A stretch of DNA of 7,583 nt from an uncultured Coriobacteriaceae bacterium (lineage in GTDB: Bacteria; Actinomycetota; Coriobacteriia; Coriobacteriales; Atopobiaceae): contig URWR01000074.1 in assembly GCA_900551595.1 (NCBI GenBank), forward strand, positions 1 to 7,583, given 5' to 3'. Below are positions 1 through 5,741 of this stretch, one piece after another; the stretch's first letter is position 1, and each line of letters starts with the position of its first letter. The notes beneath the pieces were generated by a model. The model was given only the letters and a program-made list of their open reading frames with translations, did no database searches and was not told the origin of the DNA. The position numbers and the translations under genes are program-made.

Positions 1-1059
1 GAATATCTCCATCGGGTCGATGCCAGACTGGCCCACCGATTGGGCACTCATCACAGCTGTTACAAAAGAGAGCACCACAATAACTATGCTCACGGCAGGG
101 CCCAAATTCAGCCATATGCAAGCAATCAGAGCCGCTGCAGCGGTCATAAGAGCCAAAACGCCCGCATCAAAACGGGAGGTAATATCGGCAAAGAAACCTT
201 TTTTCTGCGTGGTGCTTTTCTCATGAGAAGAGCTCAGACGTTTGAAAACTGGGATCGCAATATCGCGTACCACAACGCCCGCGCCAGATCCCATCATCAG
301 GCCCATACCCAAGCTACTCACAATACCCTGCGCGGTAGAAACATCCCAAACACCCAACAGGGATCCACCAAACACCAGGCCAAACCAACCGAGCAGAGCG
401 CCTGCCATCCAATAGATCATCGAGCGACGGCCAGCAAGAAAACCCACCGCGAGTCGCATAGGTGAATTTTGAATTGCGAACGCAACGCCTGGAATGGGCA
501 GTGAACACACAAGGGAAGGCATGAAGCCAAAAACATCCCTTACAACACACCAAAGACCAGCAAGTCCCATGGCACCAAAGAGCCTTTGACCGGTACGTCC
601 ACGCTCACGACTTGCAAGGAGTGTTTCCGCTGCCGCCGTACCAATGGGATATTCGAGATCAGATTCCTCTACAAAACGATGGCGGATAAGGGCCGTGCAT
701 ACCAAGCCAAGCAACGTTCCTGCAAGAGCAACACCCAGCATTTCTATCCAGGAAACTTCTTCTGTCATTCCCAGAATCCAAATACCGGGAATAGTAAACG
801 CCAGACCGCCAGCTACCATCGATCCGGCAGACATAATTACCTGCGTAACATTTGCCTCGTTAAGACTTGTGCGCCCAAAAGCACGAAGTAACACAAGCGC
901 AGTGATAGAGGTAAAGATGGTTGGCCACGGCAATGAGCCCATTTTAAGAGCGGTATACACCGATGATGCCGTGATAATGACACAGCCTATACAGCCGATA
1001 AGAATACCGGCACCAGAAAGCTGGCCACGTAAAGCCGTAGGCTTACTTGCATGATTCAT
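1..1059 (-). CDS. OPT/YSL-family transporter, N-terminal part (runs off left edge)
   Basis: A reading frame open from an ATG at 1059 to the first base of the window encodes 353 residues without a stop, so the C-terminal part lies outside. An AAGGGG ribosome site sits about 7 bases before the ATG. The protein is strongly hydrophobic, with about nine or ten membrane segments (for example near residues 15-37, 44-62, 74-97, 105-125, 203-235, 245-265, 300-320 and 322-340). Motifs typical of the oligopeptide transporter (OPT) family are visible: NEANVTQ at 67-73, LEYPIGTAAAETL at 135-147 and GQSGIDPMEIF at 343-353, the last resembling the family's G-(E/Q)-x-x-(I)-(N/D)-P-M-x-I-F signature. Known members carry peptides or metal-chelate complexes across the cytoplasmic membrane, probably with protons. 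The substrate here cannot be told. It is transcribed divergently from coaX. Confidence 0.85.
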   Translation of the reverse strand, partial: MNHASKPTALRGQLSGAGILIGCIGCVIITASSVYTALKMGSLPWPTIFTSITALVLLRAFGRTSLNEANVTQVIMSAGSMVAGGLAFTIPGIWILGMTEEVSWIEMLGVALAGTLLGLVCTALIRHRFVEESDLEYPIGTAAAETLLASRERGRTGQRLFGAMGLAGLWCVVRDVFGFMPSLVCSLPIPGVAFAIQNSPMRLAVGFLAGRRSMIYWMAGALLGWFGLVFGGSLLGVWDVSTAQGIVSSLGMGLMMGSGAGVVVRDIAIPVFKRLSSSHEKSTTQKKGFFADITSRFDAGVLALMTAAAALIACIWLNLGPAVSIVIVVLSFVTAVMSAQSVGQSGIDPMEIF

Positions 1060-1145
1060 ATAGTTGCCCCTTCGTATATCCGCTCCCTCTATAAGCCCAA
1101 CAAAACGTGGCTTAGGGAGTCGGGTTACGCCTTGAGTAGGAAAAG

Positions 1146-1151
1146 TATAAT
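1146..1151 (+). promoter_or_regulatory. Candidate -10 element for coaX
   Basis: A perfect TATAAT lies in the 156-bp gap between the divergent transporter and coaX genes, 64 bases before the GTG start of coaX. No hexamer resembling TTGACA is found 16-18 bases upstream (the region reads GGTTACG), so this would be a -10-dominated promoter. Its position inside the open frame upstream of the GTG supports the GTG as the true coaX start. No convincing promoter for the divergent transporter was recognised in the same gap. Confidence 0.4.
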
Positions 1152-1203
1152 TCGAAAAGAAAGTATTGCAGGGACGATTAAGTGTAAAAAAAATCAGTTC
1201 ATC

Positions 1204-1209
1204 GGGAGG
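1204..1209 (+). promoter_or_regulatory. Ribosome binding site that fixes the coaX start
   Basis: GGGAGG, six bases before the GTG at 1216, is a strong Shine-Dalgarno match. It decides the start: the frame stays open upstream to an ATG at 1051, but that ATG overlaps the divergent transporter gene, and the added 55 residues look non-coding. Confidence 0.75.
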
Positions 1210-1215
1210 CACACT

Positions 1216-2085
1216 GTGCAGCAACAGCAATCTGCCATAGCCAACGCACAGACAATACTCGCCGTTGACGTGGGAAACACTATTACACGCTTCGGTGTGC
1301 TTACCATACAACATGCCTCAACAACACAGCAGATAAAGCCTCTTCTACAAGGCTCTTGTGAGCTTTCCACTCCTTCCCGCCTCACAGCTGATGATGCGAG
1401 AATCCAACTTCACCAGGCTCTATCTCTTCTGCCCGGCAACGCACTAGCGGGCTGCATACTCTCTTGCGTTGTGCCAACGCTTGTCCAACCATGGCGCACC
1501 GCACTTGCCCAGATAAGTCCCACACGACCTTTAGTGGTTGGCCCTGGTCTTAAATCGGGAATACGCATGCGCTTTGATGATCCTTCCGAAGTCGGAGCCG
1601 ATCGTGTTGCCGATGTCGTAGCTGCACGCCATTCCTATCAAACCCCTGTTGTCGTAGTTGATCTTGGTACGACAACCAACCTGGAAATCATTGATAAAAA
1701 CGGCACTTTTATAGGCGGTGTTATCGCCCCTGGTATTGAACTTGGAGCCCGTTCACTCTCACAAGCAGCTGCCCGTCTCCCCGAAATTGAACTTCAAGCT
1801 CCTCAAGAAGTTATAGGGCGCAATACACAAGCTGCCATGCGATCTGGTGTCGTTTTAGGTGAAGCAGCACGAGTCGACGGATTGCTCGACGCTGTTATCG
1901 CCGAATTGGGGAACACTGATACTGTCACTATTGTTGTAACCGGAACATATGCCCAAGAGATGGCATGCCTTGTGCATCATGATGTCATTGTTGATGAGAC
2001 ACTCATTCTTCGAGGCTTGGCTTTGCTCTGGCATAACAATCGGCCAAAACGCAGGGAGGACTCATGTCCGACATCTTCAATATGA
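1216..2085 (+). CDS. coaX: Type III pantothenate kinase CoaX
   Basis: This 289-residue protein would phosphorylate pantothenate with ATP in the cytosol, the first step of coenzyme A synthesis. It has the ASKHA fold marks of CoaX: the N-terminal phosphate loop AVDVGNT (residues 16-22, with Asp18), the VGADRVAD motif (126-133) whose Asp129 matches the family's catalytic aspartate, VVVDLGTTTN (146-155), the glycine-rich FIGGVIAPGI (165-174) and a C-terminal VVTGTY segment. The second phosphate motif is slightly unusual: the family often reads D-F-G-T-A-T-T-F-D, and here it is DLGTTTNLE, with Asn and Glu in the last T and D places. Type III enzymes typically need a monovalent cation and are not inhibited by CoA. 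The GTG start is chosen from the ribosome site. The gene overlaps the following channel gene by 22 bases. Confidence 0.93.
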   Translation: MQQQQSAIANAQTILAVDVGNTITRFGVLTIQHASTTQQIKPLLQGSCELSTPSRLTADDARIQLHQALSLLPGNALAGCILSCVVPTLVQPWRTALAQISPTRPLVVGPGLKSGIRMRFDDPSEVGADRVADVVAARHSYQTPVVVVDLGTTTNLEIIDKNGTFIGGVIAPGIELGARSLSQAAARLPEIELQAPQEVIGRNTQAAMRSGVVLGEAARVDGLLDAVIAELGNTDTVTIVVTGTYAQEMACLVHHDVIVDETLILRGLALLWHNNRPKRREDSCPTSSI

Positions 2086-2837
2086 TTCAAGAAATCCTTG
2101 CCAAGCCCTGGGTACGCACCCTCATATGGTTTGTCATCCTTGTTCTCGCAACAAAGATACTTGCAAACCTGGTTGCTAAACTTCTACGTCACATGCTGAG
2201 AAGTGAAGAGAATCCGCTGCCATCCTCTTCAATCATTGTCAATATCGCCCGCGGAACGGTATGGGCCCTTGGAGCTAGTGTTATTTTGGACACCTGCTTC
2301 AACGTAAATGTCAGCGCTTTTATTGCAGCTCTTGGCGTTGGCGGTATCGCTCTTTCCCTCGGTTTTCAGGATACGCTCTCAAATCTTATTGGTGGCCTGC
2401 AGCTCACGTTTATGCGTGTGGTTGTTCCCGGAGATCTTATTGAGGTAGGAAACGCAAAGGGACGCGTACACGATGTTGGTTGGCGCCACACCACTATTGA
2501 CACCGCAACAGACGGTACGGTCATAATCCCAAACTCAGTTCTCTCAAAGACATCTTTTTCTAAGCTTTCTGACGACGCTGCTGTAAGCGTTCCCATCGCA
2601 GGAACTTTTGCGGATGAAACCCTCGACACCTACGCCAAATCAATTGAGGGGTCTGCACAAAAGGCCGCTGAAAGCATATGTGCCATTACCTCAAATCCAA
2701 AAGTACAAGTTCGGTTTACAGAAATAACCGAATCAGGATTTAAGGGACAAATCGACCTGCGCGTCGCCGACCCTCAGGCGGTTTCTGCTGTTACCGACAG
2801 CATTGTGCGTGCTGTTGCTCTCTTCACGCGCGCATAA
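2064..2837 (+). CDS. MscS-family small-conductance mechanosensitive ion channel
   Basis: A 257-residue membrane channel that would open under membrane tension to release solutes during osmotic downshift. Three membrane segments are visible at about 17-40, 57-78 and 83-118. The third is the pore helix, rich in alternating Ala/Gly (AALGVGGIALSLGFQDTLSN), with the family landmark FQDTLSNL at 101-108. The beta domain follows, with VPGDLIEV (121-128), GRVHDVGWRHTTI (133-145) and VIIPNSVLS (153-161). The remaining 95 or so residues form the cytosolic alpha/beta part, and no extra domain is present. Length is close to the classic 286-residue E. coli MscS. An AGGGAGG ribosome site lies four bases before the ATG, inside the end of coaX, so the two genes are probably coupled. 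The stop is one base from that of the convergent acetyltransferase gene. Confidence 0.93.
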   Translation: MSDIFNMIQEILAKPWVRTLIWFVILVLATKILANLVAKLLRHMLRSEENPLPSSSIIVNIARGTVWALGASVILDTCFNVNVSAFIAALGVGGIALSLGFQDTLSNLIGGLQLTFMRVVVPGDLIEVGNAKGRVHDVGWRHTTIDTATDGTVIIPNSVLSKTSFSKLSDDAAVSVPIAGTFADETLDTYAKSIEGSAQKAAESICAITSNPKVQVRFTEITESGFKGQIDLRVADPQAVSAVTDSIVRAVALFTRA

Positions 2838-2838
2838 A

Positions 2839-3420
2839 CTACTCGTCTCCTATTTTGTCGTCCTCATTCAATTCCCTTATCACACGACACGGGTTTCCAA
2901 AAGCTATTACACCTTCCGGAATAGAACGGGTAACAAGACTGCCTGCACCAATAACACTTCCACGTCCAATAGAAACGCCTGCGAGCACTTTGACGTCAGC
3001 GCCAATCCATACGTCATCGCCAATTTCAATAGGGTGCGCAATCTCGAGACCGCGATTGCGATCCTGAGCAAGAAGCGGATGTTGCGCAGTATATGCGCCA
3101 AAATTTGGGCCGATAAATACATGGGAACCAATGGTGATGGACGCACCATCCATCAGATACGCTCCATGATTGATGAACGACCAATCGCCAACAGAAACGT
3201 TATAGCCATAATCCACGAAAAAAGGTGTCAGTATTTCTATGTGCTCACCAAGGGAGCCAAGTAATTGTTTGAGCAAGGCATTGCGGCGCTCAACATCTTG
3301 TGGTGCCGTTCTGTTGAGTTCAAAAGTAAGTTCTTCAGCATCGAGACGCTCTTTTACAAGACTCTCATCATAATTTGCGTCATACCAAAGACCTGCATCA
3401 CGGCGCTGTCGCTCATTCAT
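2839..3420 (-). CDS. Maltose/galactoside O-acetyltransferase-like hexapeptide acetyltransferase
   Basis: This 193-residue cytosolic enzyme belongs to the LacA/Maa branch of left-handed beta-helix acetyltransferases, which move acetyl from acetyl-CoA to a sugar hydroxyl. Residues 1-50 match the N-terminal helical Mac domain seen in maltose acetyltransferases (RDAGLWYDANYDESL near 7-21). Hexapeptide repeats follow (IEIGDDVWIGADVKVLAGVSIG within 131-152, GSVIGAGSLVTRSIP within 154-168). The catalytic histidine is likely His114 in TAQHPL, matching His115 of LacA. AFGNPCRVIRE near the end is the family's C-terminal signature. An in-frame GTG at 3426 would add two residues, but the AAGGGAA ribosome site (3427-3433) would then touch it; the ATG at 3420 has six bases of spacing and is preferred. 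The acceptor sugar is unknown. The gene diverges from the SDR gene and ends tail-to-tail with the channel gene. Confidence 0.9.
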   Translation of the reverse strand: MNERQRRDAGLWYDANYDESLVKERLDAEELTFELNRTAPQDVERRNALLKQLLGSLGEHIEILTPFFVDYGYNVSVGDWSFINHGAYLMDGASITIGSHVFIGPNFGAYTAQHPLLAQDRNRGLEIAHPIEIGDDVWIGADVKVLAGVSIGRGSVIGAGSLVTRSIPEGVIAFGNPCRVIRELNEDDKIGDE

Positions 3421-3460
3421 AGACACTTCCCTTCATGCGGTAGAACTATTCGAACATACC

Positions 3461-3473
3461 TACAATGATTGTA
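3461..3473. promoter_or_regulatory. Palindromic element with -10-like hexamer on both strands
   Basis: TACAATGATTGTA is a perfect inverted repeat of six bases around one central G, in the 83-bp gap (3421-3502) between the divergent acetyltransferase and SDR genes. Each strand reads TACAAT, five of six bases of the -10 consensus. Transcripts starting about seven bases downstream would have leaders of roughly 30 bases (SDR) and 40 bases (acetyltransferase). No good -35 hexamer is visible in either direction. It could be a symmetric bidirectional promoter, a regulator's operator, or both. Confidence 0.4.
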
Positions 3474-3502
3474 TTGGTCATTTGCTAAGAAGGAGTAAGA
3501 CC

Positions 3503-4291
3503 ATGCCTACCATTGCTATTGTTACAGGTGCTTCTTCAGGACTTGGAGCGGCATTTACCCATCAACTCGATAAAGGCGCCTTTGGACGTCTGGATGAAAT
3601 TTGGGCCGTTGCTCGCCATGCCGACAAACTCGAAGCGCTTGCCCAGTCTCTGTCAACACCTCTCCGTCCTTTTGCGCTTGACCTAACACAAGAAGATGCC
3701 TGCGAGCAGATTGCTCATGCACTCGCACAAGAAACAAACCTCACGGTAGCACTCCTCATTAACAACGCAGGTTTTGGTGCTTTTGGCAGGTTTTCATCTG
3801 TCCCCTTAGAGCACAATGCCGCAATGGTACGTCTTCTTGCACTTGCTCCAGTGGAGCTTTCTTATCACGTGCTCCCCTACATGCTGGCTGGCTCACGCAT
3901 ATTAAACGTTTCAAGCGCAGCTGCTTTTATGCCGCAGCCCCGTCTTTCGGTCTACTCAGCTGCTAAACGTTTCATATTGGATTTTTCTCGTGCCCTTGAT
4001 GCTGAACTTGGAGGTGTTGGCATTCATGTAACTGCTGTGTGCCCCCGCTTTATGCAGACAGCATTTCTCGACCACACCCTCGATTCTGCTGAAGCAATGC
4101 GCATGGCCCGTCTAACAGGATTTGAAAAACCAGAAAGGGTTGCCGCAAAAGCCTTGAGAGCCGCACGGCTTGGACGCGCGCTTTGTATACCTTCCCCGTA
4201 TATGCACACTCTTTATGCAGCAACAAAGATCTTGCCCTATCCCATCACTTTGAGCCTTGAGCAAGCTGTTATGGGAAGAAGTAGTTCATAA
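3503..4291 (+). CDS. Short-chain dehydrogenase/reductase (SDR), NAD(P)-dependent
   Basis: A 262-residue classical SDR. The Rossmann cofactor loop TGASSGLG is at 8-15, followed by VARHADKLEAL (36-46), whose Arg38 may favour NADPH. Asp60 sits in the ALDLT adenine-binding segment and NNAG is at 87-90. The catalytic Ser is in NVSSAA (135-140), and the YxxxK pair is Tyr151/Lys155 in VYSAAKRF. The usual C-P-G after strand 6 reads CPR here (180-182). Length is normal, and the substrate cannot be inferred from these motifs. An in-frame TTG at 3482 would add seven residues, but the ribosome site AAGGAG (3490-3495) stands seven bases before the ATG at 3503, which is therefore chosen. The last 35 bases overlap the thioesterase frame, suggesting coupled translation and perhaps a shared lipid-related role (inference). 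Confidence 0.9.
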   Translation: MPTIAIVTGASSGLGAAFTHQLDKGAFGRLDEIWAVARHADKLEALAQSLSTPLRPFALDLTQEDACEQIAHALAQETNLTVALLINNAGFGAFGRFSSVPLEHNAAMVRLLALAPVELSYHVLPYMLAGSRILNVSSAAAFMPQPRLSVYSAAKRFILDFSRALDAELGGVGIHVTAVCPRFMQTAFLDHTLDSAEAMRMARLTGFEKPERVAAKALRAARLGRALCIPSPYMHTLYAATKILPYPITLSLEQAVMGRSSS

Positions 4292-4937
4292 GGCTTTTGC
4301 TCACGTAAATGCTTTCCAAGACTGCAGTACATTTCAATCTGAGGTGCTCGGCGTCGGAATGCGATGGCTTAAACAGGAACGTCATGCATGGGTGCTTACT
4401 CACTGGCATATTGCAATCGATCGCTATCCAGCCCTTTGTGAACATATAACTGTAGGTACGTTTGCAAGCCGTTTTCGAGGTGTTACAGCAGAGCGCTTCT
4501 TTTATCTGCGCGACGATGAGGGTAATTTTGTCGCAAAAGGCAAATCATCCTGGGTTTTTCTCAATATGGAAACTGGAAAACCAGCGCGAATTGAACCGCG
4601 TTTTGTAGAGCCATATGGCACGCATGAGCCTTTACCCATGCCGCCGGAGTCAAGGCGTGTTGTGATTCCTGAGTCGCGAGAATTCCGCGATCCTCTTACC
4701 ATTCGTCGTGGGCAAATAGATACGAACGAGCATGTTAATAATGCCGAGTATGTTCAAATGGCATTAGAACAGCTCGATCGTGAGATCGATCCGCACGTCC
4801 TTCGTGTGGATTATCGCCGCGCTGCCGTTTTGGGAGATTTAGTTCGTCCGGGTATTGGTCGAAATAAAGAAGGCAACCTCGTTATTACACTCGACGATAC
4901 AAACGACACGATGTTTGCTTCTATTGAACTCATATAA
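4257..4937 (+). CDS. Acyl-ACP thioesterase (FatA-like), apparently shortened N-terminus
   Basis: This 226-residue protein has the double hotdog layout of acyl-ACP thioesterases, which hydrolyse acyl-ACP to end fatty acid elongation and free the fatty acid. The first hotdog includes FQDCSTFQSEVLGVG (20-34), AWVLTHWHIAIDRYP (44-58) and the strand-rich part to about 112. The second holds the catalytic-type motif QIDTNEHVNNAEYV (153-166; Asp155, Asn157, His159), then LRVDYRRAAVLGD (182-194). The Cys reported in plant enzymes is Ala here, as in many bacterial members. Relatives usually have about 15-25 more residues before FQDC, containing the first beta strand (an R-Y-S-E-like segment). Here a TGA at 4251 leaves only 19 residues, and the only standard start before FQDC is TTG at 4257, without a good ribosome site. 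The frame overlaps the SDR gene by 35 bases. The start is uncertain and the gene may be damaged at its 5' end. Confidence 0.82.
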   Translation: MSKLLWEEVVHKAFAHVNAFQDCSTFQSEVLGVGMRWLKQERHAWVLTHWHIAIDRYPALCEHITVGTFASRFRGVTAERFFYLRDDEGNFVAKGKSSWVFLNMETGKPARIEPRFVEPYGTHEPLPMPPESRRVVIPESREFRDPLTIRRGQIDTNEHVNNAEYVQMALEQLDREIDPHVLRVDYRRAAVLGDLVRPGIGRNKEGNLVITLDDTNDTMFASIELI

Positions 4938-5087
4938 ACTGCTTCAGTCGGCGGATGTTTTATACAATTCACCGATGAACTGTAAAGATTCTGAAAAGCA
5001 GATCTTGAGATTGGGCATTCTCATCTCACCTGTTTTAGCAACTGTCTACAAATAAACAGCAGTTGCCTCGATAAAAAGGAGCCCGAC
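4938..5087 (+). promoter_or_regulatory. 150-bp gap before the lipoprotein gene: possible promoter, weak inverted repeat, RBS
   Basis: The gap between the thioesterase and lipoprotein genes has a -10-like TATACA/TACAAT at 4961-4968 without a good -35. A seven-base inverted repeat, GCAACTG (5038-5044) and CAGTTGC (5060-5066), has a 15-base loop. No T-run follows the repeat on either strand, so it is not an obvious terminator. A strong AAAGGAG ribosome site (5075-5081) stands six bases before the ATG at 5088. A promoter for the lipoprotein gene probably lies here, but I cannot place it firmly. Confidence 0.3.
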
Positions 5088-5627
5088 ATGAGATCTGCTT
5101 TACGCCGTTCCCGCGTCCAGCTCATAAGCGCCATGCTTCTCATAGGAGCCCTCGCTCTTGTTGGCTGCTCAAATCCGAGTGATCAACAGCGCATAGAAGA
5201 ACTGGAAGAACAGGTTGCTGAGCTACAAGCAACGCAAGGGAACACCTCAACCGAAAACCAACAGTCATCGCAAAACAAACAAGACGCTGCGCAGGATTCG
5301 TCTACAACTGATACTTCTCAGCAAGCTTCCTCAGATGATCTTGCAGACTTCGAAGCACGCATCAGTGAATTGGAAACAACCTGCCAAAACGCCACTGCTT
5401 CAGGCGACTACGAAGCAGATTATCAGACCTACCTCGATATTCAGAGCCAGCTTGATGCCCTTGATCGTGAGATTGATGCCTTTGAAAATGCCCGTGAACG
5501 CGAGGCACGTGATGGCACCATAACGCGTGAAGAATTCCGCGAAATTGACCGCGAGACCGATCGCTTAGAAGACCGTCTTGATCATGCTGAGGAAACCCTT
5601 GAATACAATTTAAGAATCGACGACTAA
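5088..5627 (+). CDS. Coiled-coil lipoprotein of unknown function
   Basis: A 179-residue predicted lipoprotein. The signal peptide has a basic start (Arg2, 6, 7, 9), a hydrophobic core (11-25) and a lipobox ending LVGC, with Cys27 as the expected lipidated residue, so the mature protein is anchored on the outer face of the membrane. After Cys27 comes a short leucine-heptad coiled coil (about 34-50, IEELEEQVAELQ), a flexible Gln/Ser/Thr/Asn-rich linker (51-82), and a highly charged, probably all-helical domain (84-179) with further coiled-coil segments. Between two helices, RDGTITREEF (141-150) resembles the second half of an EF-hand loop, but the expected Asp residues at loop positions 1 and 3 are Arg138 and Ala140. 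I do not recognise a family. The ribosome site is strong. The gene is followed by a 15-bp hairpin and then the gene for a single-pass membrane protein. Confidence 0.85.
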   Translation: MRSALRRSRVQLISAMLLIGALALVGCSNPSDQQRIEELEEQVAELQATQGNTSTENQQSSQNKQDAAQDSSTTDTSQQASSDDLADFEARISELETTCQNATASGDYEADYQTYLDIQSQLDALDREIDAFENAREREARDGTITREEFREIDRETDRLEDRLDHAEETLEYNLRIDD

Positions 5628-5670
5628 AAATCGTTTGGCGGTTACCGAAGCAATATGATCGTCGTACTAT

Positions 5671-5709
5671 AAGGCCGATATACTCATGTTTTACGAGTAT
5701 ATCGGCCTT
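5671..5709 (+). terminator. Perfect 15-bp hairpin after the lipoprotein gene (probable terminator)
   Basis: AAGGCCGATATACTC (5671-5685) and its exact complement GAGTATATCGGCCTT (5695-5709) flank a nine-base loop. The right arm ends in T residues and one more T follows, so the U-tract is short. It lies 43 bases after the lipoprotein stop and 32 bases before the next ATG, with a ribosome site between. It most simply ends or attenuates lipoprotein transcription. Because the left arm contains TATACT, a -10-like hexamer, an operator or promoter role is also possible. Confidence 0.6.
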
Positions 5710-5741
5710 TGACGCTTGTATTACTTTGAACTGGAGAAGCA

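Noticed and set aside
40..1054. Several plus-strand open frames (40-465, 586-891, 644-1054)
   Set aside because: They lie opposite the transporter gene, whose minus-strand frame shows clear family motifs. Their proteins are low-complexity and have no recognisable motif, so they are shadows.
1051..1215. Extended N-terminus of CoaX from the ATG at 1051
   Set aside because: It overlaps the divergent transporter start, has no ribosome site, contains the candidate TATAAT, and places 55 extra residues before a motif that is normally near the N-terminus.
3421..3426. GTG start at 3426 for the acetyltransferase
   Set aside because: The ribosome site AAGGGAA directly abuts it. The ATG at 3420 has normal spacing of six bases.
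5038..5066. Terminator before the lipoprotein gene (GCAACTG / CAGTTGC)
   Set aside because: The stem is only seven pairs with a 15-base loop and no T-run on either strand. It is kept only as a weak inverted repeat.
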